Positions 7,632 through 14,867 of a stretch of DNA of 23,358 bases are shown one piece after another. The translations under genes were made by a program, and so were the position numbers. Position 1 is the stretch's first letter, and each line of letters begins with the position of its first letter. The DNA comes from a virus, in the IMG/VR virus record IMGVR_UViG_3300030098_006137, positions 1 through 23,358 of that record; one strand, given 5' to 3'. The notes under the pieces are model-generated. The model saw nothing but the letters and a program-made list of their open reading frames with translations, was not told the origin of the DNA and did not search any database.

Positions 7632-8282
7632 TTAGAGTTTAATTACGATGTATTCACCCAAAAACTGGTCGCTTGTTGGACCTTGGTTTTCGCGGATTCC
7701 TGTTCCAATAACCATTCCGAAATGACCAGACTGATGCCCATGGTGACTGTGACCATTGGCCGCTGCCCCTGCGCCAGTAACTTTTCCTGGGGTTACAGCA
7801 GACATCTTCACTGATGTGCCAATTGGATAAGCGGAAACAGAACCGTCAAATCCACTATTGCTTAGAGTAAAGATACCCTTGGTTGCAATTGGGACAGCCT
7901 GTCCTGGGAGCATTGCCTGAAGCTCAGTTTGTTTGGTTGGATTGTAGAGAAGTTTTTCTCCGTTTTCGTCATTTTTTGCAGTTTGGAACAGGGTGATTCC
8001 TAATGGATGTTGCCCTGCGGTGGCCGCATTGACCTTAAGATTGACTTCGGGATACATCGCTGTGCCACCAAGAAACGGATAGCTGGTGTCACCCAGATAA
8101 GTGTTTGTTTGGTAGGTTACAGGATCATTATTCCAGTTGCCATCTGTGATAGAGACAAAGACTCCAGCATCGCCAGAGCCTACGTCAGTAGTTGAGTCGA
8201 GAACCGAGTTGTTGTCCAACGCATAAAGGTTAACGACATCAGCATCATCATATTGCCTGAAAGGTAGAATTCTAATAGCCAT
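7632..8282 (-). CDS. Probable capsid decoration / head protein
   Basis: A 216-aa beta-rich protein (MAIRILPFRQYDDADVVNLY). The middle reads like a small beta-barrel, with PGQAVPIATKGIFTLSN and the Gly/Ala-rich SVKMSAVTPGKVTGAGAAAN. Near the C-terminus is a histidine cluster, HSHHGHQSGHFG, which could bind metal. It lies between the protease/scaffold gene (21-nt gap) and the capsid gene (29-nt gap), the usual place of head-decoration proteins. The role is inferred from position and composition. Confidence 0.7.
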   Translation of the reverse strand: MAIRILPFRQYDDADVVNLYALDNNSVLDSTTDVGSGDAGVFVSITDGNWNNDPVTYQTNTYLGDTSYPFLGGTAMYPEVNLKVNAATAGQHPLGITLFQTAKNDENGEKLLYNPTKQTELQAMLPGQAVPIATKGIFTLSNSGFDGSVSAYPIGTSVKMSAVTPGKVTGAGAAANGHSHHGHQSGHFGMVIGTGIRENQGPTSDQFLGEYIVIKL

Positions 8283-8303
8283 ATTGTTTAATGTTAAAGT
8301 TTG

Positions 8304-8975
8304 TTAAGAGATTTCGATATTGTCACGGGTGAAAGCCGCCCTGAATTTCTCTCTCAGGGTAGGCTCTTTGGAAGCCACTGCCTCATTGGCATTGGCCACA
8401 GGAGCATCGGTAGCTTCAGCAGCGTCAAGAGCCTCTTCCACTTCCACTTCTTCAGTAGATGCGGTGCTAACCCTTTTGGCGACTTCTTCGTCGATGCGTT
8501 CTTGAATTTCAGCATTAAAAGCAGCCTGAGCTTCTTTATTCTTATGCTTCCAAAGAACTTCAAGTTTGCCAGCGAAGGAAGCGTAAGCCTCTTCATCACC
8601 AACCTCTTTTAGCTCATTAGCAAGAAATTCACGATCTTGATCGTCAAGTTCGAACTTCTGATCAAGGTCATCCATGCGCTCATTGAAGCGAGCGACGGCC
8701 TCTTCGGCCTTCTTGTCGTTCTCAAAAGCCGAAATGCGCTCATTGGCGGCACCAAGCTTTTCTTCAAGTTCTGCAACAGAAGACTTTAATTCTTCGTGTT
8801 CCTTGACAGCGGATTCTTTGGCCGACTTAGCCTCTTCAATATCCTTACGGTATTGTTCGTCTCTTTCTTTGATTGCTTGCGCGAAAGTGTCGGTCATTGA
8901 AGCGACAGCCTCTTTATTGAATTTCTTCTCATTAAGAAGCTCTTTAAGTTCTGAAATAGTGTTTTCAATTTCCAT
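8304..8975 (-). CDS. Possible nested scaffold protein from internal start
   Basis: Inside the protease-scaffold frame, AAAGGA lies 10 nt upstream of an in-frame ATG at 8975. The product would be 223 aa beginning MEIENTISELKELLNEKKF, exactly the start of the coiled-coil scaffold. Lambda C/Nu3 uses the same layout (known). That it is used here is inferred from the start context and from the domain boundary coinciding with the ATG. Confidence 0.45.
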   Translation of the reverse strand: MEIENTISELKELLNEKKFNKEAVASMTDTFAQAIKERDEQYRKDIEEAKSAKESAVKEHEELKSSVAELEEKLGAANERISAFENDKKAEEAVARFNERMDDLDQKFELDDQDREFLANELKEVGDEEAYASFAGKLEVLWKHKNKEAQAAFNAEIQERIDEEVAKRVSTASTEEVEVEEALDAAEATDAPVANANEAVASKEPTLREKFRAAFTRDNIEIS

Positions 8976-9794
8976 AGCGATAATATCCTTTTTGGTGTTT
9001 ACATTAATTTTATTGTTTTGTGAAATTTTATCACGCTTATCGTTTATAAAAGGGACTGGTTTATCATCCAATTCTGAATACAAGCCCTTTACATCCGCAG
9101 CGGGATTTAACGTATAAGCAATCCCTAATGGGTAAATGTCACCTGTTATTAACCTAAAAATACTTTCGCCATCTTGAGTCTTTCCTGAACCACCATAGGT
9201 CCTTAAAAAACCCTTCATTTCCTCTATTTTACTAGGATCAGAGATGATTCTAGCGTCTTCTAAATCATCACTGCCAACGGCTAAAACATAATTACTGAAT
9301 CCGACCTCCCAGCTTGCAGAAACCTTTTTGTATGCTGAGTCATTCGGGTCAATTGACCTTTCAACGAGATCGGTGAAATTTTTATTAACGGACTTATAAA
9401 TTACTGCCCCCAAAGCAATATTAAATGGATTTTTTTTATTTTTAACTTGCTCATCGCTTAGCAACTTGCTTGAACCATACTCGCTGAAGCCCGCAGAAAC
9501 TATGTGTCCCACGACCTTTTGTTTATCGTGTTCTATGTTCGTGGGCTTATGAACAAAATTCTTTGTGTATTTTAGGGCGGTGGAGGTATCCATGCCGTCC
9601 CCATTTCTATTGAACTTATTAACAAGCGCAGCGTTAAAAGCCACGCCCAGCAAATCGATATTGCTATCGTAGTCTATGTCGGTTGGAACGAGTGGAGCTA
9701 AGTTGTCTAGTGAGGCTTGAGATATCAAAGAAGATTCATTGATTTCACACGCTAAAATCGGGGACTCAAAAGTTGTGGTATACTTGTAGTCCAT
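8304..9794 (-). CDS. Prohead protease fused to scaffold domain
   Basis: A 496-aa protein with two parts. Residues 1 to about 240 look like a prohead maturation protease of the T4 gp21/HK97 type: NFVHKPTNIEHDKQKVVGHI supplies a candidate catalytic His (H89), and KKVSASWEVGFSNY supplies a candidate catalytic Ser (S159 or S161). Residues from about 274 to 496 are an extremely charged coiled coil (Glu, Lys, Ala), as in scaffolding proteins, ending in a short basic tail (LREKFRAAFTRDNIEIS). The ATG at 9794 overlaps the stop of the upstream reading frame (TAATG). The product would process the prohead and remove its own scaffold. An internal start at 8975 may give scaffold alone. Confidence 0.85.
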   Translation of the reverse strand: MDYKYTTTFESPILACEINESSLISQASLDNLAPLVPTDIDYDSNIDLLGVAFNAALVNKFNRNGDGMDTSTALKYTKNFVHKPTNIEHDKQKVVGHIVSAGFSEYGSSKLLSDEQVKNKKNPFNIALGAVIYKSVNKNFTDLVERSIDPNDSAYKKVSASWEVGFSNYVLAVGSDDLEDARIISDPSKIEEMKGFLRTYGGSGKTQDGESIFRLITGDIYPLGIAYTLNPAADVKGLYSELDDKPVPFINDKRDKISQNNKINVNTKKDIIAMEIENTISELKELLNEKKFNKEAVASMTDTFAQAIKERDEQYRKDIEEAKSAKESAVKEHEELKSSVAELEEKLGAANERISAFENDKKAEEAVARFNERMDDLDQKFELDDQDREFLANELKEVGDEEAYASFAGKLEVLWKHKNKEAQAAFNAEIQERIDEEVAKRVSTASTEEVEVEEALDAAEATDAPVANANEAVASKEPTLREKFRAAFTRDNIEIS

Positions 9795-10003
9795 TATTTT
9801 TTCTCCATCCAGCTTTTAGGCAGGGCGCTTTCTGCTCCTATTTTTTTAGCTCTTCGTATAAGTTTCCTCTTAAACTCTTCAAAAGTCATTGATCCCTTAT
9901 ATCGACCCCAGCTACTAACGGCATTTCTTACATCTCTAGCTGACAAAACTGGAAAAGATCTTCTTTTTGGGTCAAGGAAATCACTATCATTTAGTTCGCT
10001 TCT
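9794..10003 (-). CDS. -1 frame C-terminal domain reached by frameshift on A9 run
   Basis: This frame is open for 69 codons and ends in a TAA that overlaps the protease ATG (TAATG at 9796-9792). It encodes RSELNDSDFLDPKRRSFPVL and continues with ARDVRNAVSSWGRYKG, EEFKRKLIRRAKKIG and a final LPKSWMEKK. The pattern (acidic SDF, RR.FP, DVRNAV, basic helix, LP.SW) resembles a small domain I recall at the ends of phage head proteins. No ATG, GTG or TTG precedes the conserved part; the stop upstream in this frame is a TGA 15 nt before the A-run. It would be joined to the repeat protein by a -1 slip at A-AAA-AAA (10003-10011). The alternatives are a one-base homopolymer error or an initiation I cannot see. 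An ATG at 9889 would give only 31 aa. Confidence 0.6.
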   Translation of the reverse strand, partial: RSELNDSDFLDPKRRSFPVLSARDVRNAVSSWGRYKGSMTFEEFKRKLIRRAKKIGAESALPKSWMEKK

Positions 10004-10968
10004 TTTTTTTTGCCGAATCTCTCAGCAGCAATATCGCTGAGCATTTCAGCATAGCTCGCTTTAGGCTTGATCTTTTCTTCATCCTTACCATCAGATTTCT
10101 TTTTGTCCTTGCGGAGCATTTGGAAATCCTCTTTGGTAATTTTTCCGTCCTTGTTTTTATCAAGGGCTGATTTTTGCTTATCAGTCATTTCAGCGATGAC
10201 TGGTTTACGAGGATAGCCTCTAACGGCGTCTCCTTCCACTTTCGTCTTAGGCGCCTTACCGACGTATTCGCCATCTTTTACCATCTCGGCCATCATTGGT
10301 TTACGAGGGTAGCCCCTCACGGCATCTCCCTCGACTTTCGTCTTAGGTGCCTTACCAACGTATTCGCCATCTTTTACCATCTCCGCCATTATTGGTTTAC
10401 GAGGGTAACCCCTCACGGCATCTCCCTCGACTTTCGTCTTAGGTGCCTTACCAACGTATTCGCCATCTTTCACCATTTCGGCTACTATTGGTTTACGAGG
10501 GTAGCCCCTCACGGCATCTCCCTCGACTTTCGTCTTAGGCGCCTTACCGACGTATTCGCCATCTTTTACCATCTCCGCCATTATTGGTTTACGGGGGTAT
10601 CCCCTGATAGCGTCTCCCTCCATCTTGGTTTCGGGTGGTTTACCAACATATTCGCCATCTTTTACCATGTTAGCATCTGACTCATTGCGAATATCGCCCT
10701 CGTCTTGCTTCATGTCCTTTTCAAGTGCAGCGATCTCAGCCTTAATGTTTTTAACGGCATCTTCGTGATGCTTAAGCATCTCCTTAAGATTTTCATGGGC
10801 AAGTTCCCGCTTATCCTTCGCGTCTTGGTCTAGCGTAATCCGCCTTTTTTCTTCTTGCAGATTAGAATAAGGTTTTCCAAATTCAGCCTTGGCTTGCTCT
10901 TTTTCAAAAACGCTAACTTCAAATTCGCCGTTTTTAAAACTTACTTTTGAATCAAGATTTTCTTTCAT
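9991..10968 (-). CDS. Repeat protein with coiled coil and EF-hand
   Basis: A 325-aa protein in four parts. Residues 1-98 are charged and helical. Residues 99-258 hold five tandem 32-residue repeats, each containing MVKDGEYVGK and GYPRKP. Residues 270-281 (DKNKDGKITKED) form a textbook EF-hand/dockerin-type calcium loop. A Lys-rich tail ends GKKKEAN. It lies between portal and protease, overlapping the portal gene by 17 nt. In the zero frame it stops at 9991 just after an A9 run; a -1 shift there would append a further 69 residues. By position it could be a head-internal or prohead-core protein. Repeat copy number may vary between relatives. Function is not known. Confidence 0.8.
   Translation of the reverse strand: MKENLDSKVSFKNGEFEVSVFEKEQAKAEFGKPYSNLQEEKRRITLDQDAKDKRELAHENLKEMLKHHEDAVKNIKAEIAALEKDMKQDEGDIRNESDANMVKDGEYVGKPPETKMEGDAIRGYPRKPIMAEMVKDGEYVGKAPKTKVEGDAVRGYPRKPIVAEMVKDGEYVGKAPKTKVEGDAVRGYPRKPIMAEMVKDGEYVGKAPKTKVEGDAVRGYPRKPMMAEMVKDGEYVGKAPKTKVEGDAVRGYPRKPVIAEMTDKQKSALDKNKDGKITKEDFQMLRKDKKKSDGKDEEKIKPKASYAEMLSDIAAERFGKKKEAN
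10195..10674 (-). repeat. Five 96-bp tandem repeats
   Basis: Units at 10579-10674, 10483-10578, 10387-10482, 10291-10386 and 10195-10290 (minus order) encode the 32-residue repeats. The first copy is the most diverged (PPETKMEGDAI in place of APKTKVEGDAV). The other four are nearly identical, with mostly synonymous changes, which suggests recent duplication or gene conversion with selection on the protein. Confidence 0.95.
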
Positions 10969-12952
10969 TACTGTGATAAAGGATTGCAGCGGGATAAACT
11001 TCTAAATTGTGAGTGTTAGATATATCTAAAACCTCGTCCAGAGTATCCAATTTTTGTATTTTGTTAAAATCCTTTACACAAGATTCAAGAGTTTCTACCC
11101 AAGATTCTTTATCTTTGGAGCAAACAATGGATTCACACAACTTTTCAAAAGCTTCAAGTTGAGCATCCGAAGCATTTTTGGCTTTGGAAATACCCAATTT
11201 CTTAAGCATTTTTGGTTTAGCCTCAGCAATAAACTTTTCTATTTGATATACGGTTTGTTGTATGTTTTCCCGAGAATAACTTGCCTCAAGTGGTATTCCT
11301 GTAGTTCCCTCGGGTCTGCCAGCTTGGCGAGGAGTTGTGTTTTTTTGGGGAGGAGTGGCTGCTCCGCCTGCTCCTACCATTGGAACACCTCCAACAAGCG
11401 GGTTGTAGAAACCCTCTTCCCTTTGTTTGACAAACTGTCCTTGAGCGGGAGCAATGTCTTTGGCTTCAGGGAAACGCCCCGTATTAAACATGTCCATACC
11501 CTGCTGTGGGGTGAGAATACCTAATTCCATTAAACGTGTAGAAACTTTCATCAATTGGGTCTCATCCCTCATGTCTACGTCCTTCATGCGAACAGTTGGG
11601 TAAGACCTTAAGCCCAGTTCCCTAGACACCCTCTTGACCTCCCTTTGCAGAAAATCGTTAACAAATCCGTGTCTTGCCTCTTTGAGTCTATCAACAAAAA
11701 TCTGCGCTTTTACTTGAGTAGCGCTATACTTCTCTTCACCAATAACGATATTCTGTAAACCTTGCCTAATATCCTCGTTAAGTATCTCGTATTTTTCTGG
11801 CCCCAAAACCCTGTTAAGCTCTGGAATGATAAATTCAGCCTTGGTTGTGTAATCGGAAACCAAAACACGCCCAACACTCTCGTTTTTGAAGAGGTTTTGC
11901 ATCGCCTTTAAATTGTTCGCATTTATACCACCCTTATCAGGATCAGCGCCCATCGTTATCAGTAGAATTACATTCTCTACTGTTCTGGTTATAGCCTGAT
12001 CCATTTTCTTCAACTCAAGCTTAGCGTTTATGTCCTCTAGCACAGGGAATCCGAAGGGGATAGCGAATGGCTCATAATCCTGCTTCTTGTAAAAAGAGTA
12101 GGATAACCTATACGGGTCAAGCTTTACCTTTACTCCGTCTTTATGGTAACCACCTCTTAGAATTAATTCTTTAACTTCAGGCTCCAAGCTATTAAAAATT
12201 TCTAAATCCTCTTCTGTTTGGGGATTCCGAAGTCTAGCCATCTCGTAATCAGAAAGGATTTTTTCATAACCATCAATGGCAAAGCTGGAGGCTTTTTTAG
12301 CTATAATGTCATACGGATTGAGTAAAATATAACGAAGTGGAATTTTATTAGAGGAGGGATTAATTGCGCCAACTTGATTCATTAACTTGGCATAATCTTC
12401 AGTTTTAAATTTACCATCAATTCTATAAAGAAACACGTTACCACTGCGATAATATTCTCTAAAATACTGGTCTTTAAGGTTTATTAAATTAATTTTCCTG
12501 AACCACTCAGTGAAAAATTCACGACTCTTTTTTGTTCCACCCTCCAAGTAAACGTCTGTATTCGTGAATTCAGCCATGATGTCAATGGCGTTTCTAAAAA
12601 TAGCTACATTTGCATAAGCTTTTTGACAAAGCTCTATACCGTCTCGGGCGCTACACCCATCAGCGGCGTAGCTATAGGGTAGTAGGCCAACTTTAATGCT
12701 AGAAAATCTATCGTGCTGATTACGATAAGCTACTCTATTTGTGCGAGTGCCAGTTCTTGTGCCGACATCTAAATTTGTTCGTGCTTTGGCCACATCTGAA
12801 TAAGATGCATCAGACGTATAAAACGGTTCACCCAATAGATCGGGTATTGTGGTACTAGCTGAAGGCGCAACATATGAGCCTTCTGACTGCTCGTTATCCT
12901 TTTCAAACTTTTTCCAATAATCAGACTTCTTATTATATTTTCTCTTAGCCAT
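10952..12952 (-). CDS. Portal protein
   Basis: A 666-aa protein (MAKRKYNKKSDYWKKFEKDN). After a basic N-terminus, residues about 90-480 show the portal pattern: an early helical block (NVAIFRNAIDIMAEFTNTDV), FREYYRSGNVFLYRIDGKF, the NPYDI segment, and a long helical stem region with DRLKEARHGFVNDFLQREV followed by LMELGILTPQQGMDMFNTG, which is common in T4-like portals. The C-terminal 130 residues are Gly/Pro-rich and then helical. It forms the DNA-packaging ring that TerL docks on. It follows terL by 49 nt and overlaps the repeat-protein gene. A GTGTA motif ends 16 nt upstream of the ATG. Confidence 0.88.
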   Translation of the reverse strand: MAKRKYNKKSDYWKKFEKDNEQSEGSYVAPSASTTIPDLLGEPFYTSDASYSDVAKARTNLDVGTRTGTRTNRVAYRNQHDRFSSIKVGLLPYSYAADGCSARDGIELCQKAYANVAIFRNAIDIMAEFTNTDVYLEGGTKKSREFFTEWFRKINLINLKDQYFREYYRSGNVFLYRIDGKFKTEDYAKLMNQVGAINPSSNKIPLRYILLNPYDIIAKKASSFAIDGYEKILSDYEMARLRNPQTEEDLEIFNSLEPEVKELILRGGYHKDGVKVKLDPYRLSYSFYKKQDYEPFAIPFGFPVLEDINAKLELKKMDQAITRTVENVILLITMGADPDKGGINANNLKAMQNLFKNESVGRVLVSDYTTKAEFIIPELNRVLGPEKYEILNEDIRQGLQNIVIGEEKYSATQVKAQIFVDRLKEARHGFVNDFLQREVKRVSRELGLRSYPTVRMKDVDMRDETQLMKVSTRLMELGILTPQQGMDMFNTGRFPEAKDIAPAQGQFVKQREEGFYNPLVGGVPMVGAGGAATPPQKNTTPRQAGRPEGTTGIPLEASYSRENIQQTVYQIEKFIAEAKPKMLKKLGISKAKNASDAQLEAFEKLCESIVCSKDKESWVETLESCVKDFNKIQKLDTLDEVLDISNTHNLEVYPAAILYHSNERKS

Positions 12953-12968
12953 GGGATGTGATTTATAT

Positions 12969-12973
12969 TACAC
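12969..12973 (-). promoter_or_regulatory. GTGTA late-gene motif
   Basis: GGGGTGTAATATAAATCAC precedes the portal ATG. GTGTA ends 16 nt before it, and TATAAATC is one base from the T4 late box. Confidence 0.35.
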
Positions 12974-12976
12974 CCC

Positions 12977-12995
12977 AAAGTTGACTTTCAACTTT
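12977..12995. other. Inverted repeat between terL and portal
   Basis: AAAGTTGA-CTT-TCAACTTT is a perfect 8-bp inverted repeat with a 3-nt centre, 7 nt after the terL stop. It has no T-run on either strand, so it is not a standard terminator. It could be an RNA hairpin or a protein site. Confidence 0.5.
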
Positions 12996-13001
12996 TAAAT
13001 G

Positions 13002-14867
13002 TTAAGAAATAAACATTGGAGTGAACGTAGAATGCGCTTGGTCGCCCTCATGGCTTTCCATATCAAGGAAAACACCAACCATCCAATTTCCAAGGACTAA
13101 TGCCGAGTAGGAGTCTTTCCGAGCTTTATCAGCACCCTTTTGTTTTCTTAGGTTTGGGGGCAAATCAAAGCTTTGCGTTCCTTGAACCGAAGTTGTTACA
13201 TGGACAAGAGCGCACTGCACCTTGATCAAATCCATCATGTCTTTTTGATGCTCAACGAAATCAATCATCCTCGCTCCAACGGCACTTGTCTCATTTGGGT
13301 CATTCCTTAGAAACTTTAATTCCTTAATTGGGATTCTGGCCTTCCTCTGGTTATTGTAATCATCATCCATAGCCGCCCCAGCAAAAAATATCTTCTTATG
13401 ATCAAATGCTGCTTGCAAACTTTCATTTGCATATCGAATCCACTGGGAGCTAGGCTTTCTCAAGAAAACAAACTTTCTATTTGTTTTGTTGTATTGGTTT
13501 TTTAATTTTAATATATTTTTATTGTAATCCTGCGCTTTATCCAATTCCGCGTCAATTGCCTCCAACCTAAGGTTTTGCTTCTTGAATACCTCACTTTCAT
13601 TACAAGAATTCATGAACTGCACCCCACCATTGTAGTCACCCACAACTGCAACGATATTGAAATATGTTAGCAGGTAAGCGGCATACTTGATATGTGTTTT
13701 TAAATTGGCTCCTGACAAGGCGTAGCTGTGAACCACCGTGCCTTTACGGGTGTCCCTATTTAATTTAATTAAAAGCATCGCGAAATCATCAGAGCTTTCA
13801 CTTTCAGACCATGATGGGTCAAAGGCTAAAATATATTCATCCTGTGGATTGCCTATAACTTCCACACACTGCCCCTCTCCGTCTGGCAAAGTGCAGTCTG
13901 CCATTTTACTAACTTTAAAATACCCAGAGCTATCATCTGTGAATAAAGCTCCAAACTCCCTGTCGAATTGTGACTGACTCATGCTGGCCTGCGCCTGACT
14001 TATAAGGTTCTGGTCGTATAGCTGTTCGGGCGCACAGTCATAGCTAAAATGCATAATTGTTCTATGCGCTCCATCCTGCTTGTTCTCATTTAGTATGAGG
14101 CTCTCATACTGTTGATAGAGCTTGTAAAGGTATTCAAACTTATAAGATGCAGATGACAAACCTATGATTTTGTTGTTTGGCCATACACGCCTTTCCTCTT
14201 CTTTCATTTTTCCAGCCTCAATCAACTGGGTTTCCAGATCATGTATCTCCTGACGCTCAGTGGGGTTTTCCACTACAGACAGGAACGGCATAATCACCTC
14301 GTTATAAATCTTTTCGGGCATTAGCAACAACTCATCAATAATCATGCGTTGAAATCTAAAACCCCTGAGCTTTTCGCCGTCGCCCAGTGGTAAAGCGCGA
14401 ATGCTACTCCTACCAATCTCCATAACCCACTCATCATTCATTTTTGAAGTTCGGGTAATGCACTGAGCAAAAAAGGTGGCCTTCGGGCTTTTTGATATCT
14501 CCTCTATCTTTTTGAAGATCATTTTTGATTGCCTAAAAGACTTAGACAAAATACCTATCTGCACACCTTGATTCAGAATAGCGTCTAAGAGCGCGAAAAT
14601 GGCCGTAGAGAAGCTTTTGGACATTCCACGGCTCCAGATGCCCAAAAAGTAATCGGACTCCATCATGGCCTTTATAGCCATATGTTGAAAGGGGAATAAT
14701 TTTACCCCAGTTAACAATTCAGAAGCAAATGAAGGATTTTCCCTAAGAAACTTATAAAGCAAAATTTTTGCCTCAGTTTCTTCTAAATACCCCTCTTTTT
14801 CTAAAACTTCTGTGTTTATATCTTTGAACCCTCGGTTCAGTTTCTGCTTTCCTGTTTCCCAAGCCAT
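13002..14867 (-). CDS. terL: Terminase large subunit (packaging ATPase-nuclease)
   Basis: A 621-aa protein. The ATPase domain has a TerL-style P-loop SRGMSKS (residues 79-85), and a Walker B with catalytic Glu, MIIDE (175-179), preceded by GEKLRGFRF. The C-terminal RNase H-like nuclease has the expected acidic residues: AFDPSW (D350), VVGDYNGG (D411) and RKDSYSALVLG (D585). The length is normal for the family. The enzyme pumps DNA into the prohead through the portal and cuts the concatemer. The ATG at 14867 is the only sensible start, since the next Met is residue 63. This start lies 95 nt inside the upstream nuclease gene. Confidence 0.95.
   Translation of the reverse strand: MAWETGKQKLNRGFKDINTEVLEKEGYLEETEAKILLYKFLRENPSFASELLTGVKLFPFQHMAIKAMMESDYFLGIWSRGMSKSFSTAIFALLDAILNQGVQIGILSKSFRQSKMIFKKIEEISKSPKATFFAQCITRTSKMNDEWVMEIGRSSIRALPLGDGEKLRGFRFQRMIIDELLLMPEKIYNEVIMPFLSVVENPTERQEIHDLETQLIEAGKMKEEERRVWPNNKIIGLSSASYKFEYLYKLYQQYESLILNENKQDGAHRTIMHFSYDCAPEQLYDQNLISQAQASMSQSQFDREFGALFTDDSSGYFKVSKMADCTLPDGEGQCVEVIGNPQDEYILAFDPSWSESESSDDFAMLLIKLNRDTRKGTVVHSYALSGANLKTHIKYAAYLLTYFNIVAVVGDYNGGVQFMNSCNESEVFKKQNLRLEAIDAELDKAQDYNKNILKLKNQYNKTNRKFVFLRKPSSQWIRYANESLQAAFDHKKIFFAGAAMDDDYNNQRKARIPIKELKFLRNDPNETSAVGARMIDFVEHQKDMMDLIKVQCALVHVTTSVQGTQSFDLPPNLRKQKGADKARKDSYSALVLGNWMVGVFLDMESHEGDQAHSTFTPMFIS

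Noticed and set aside
8674-9117. 147-aa Ser/Leu-rich plus-strand open frame
   Set aside because: It is antisense to the Glu/Lys-rich scaffold; the Ser/Leu/Phe composition is the expected complement.
10195-10674. CRISPR-like array
   Set aside because: Units are contiguous 96-bp coding repeats without spacers, in frame within one protein.
10174-10680. 168-aa plus-strand open frame with internal repeats
   Set aside because: Its repeats are only the complement of the 96-bp repeats in the minus-strand gene.
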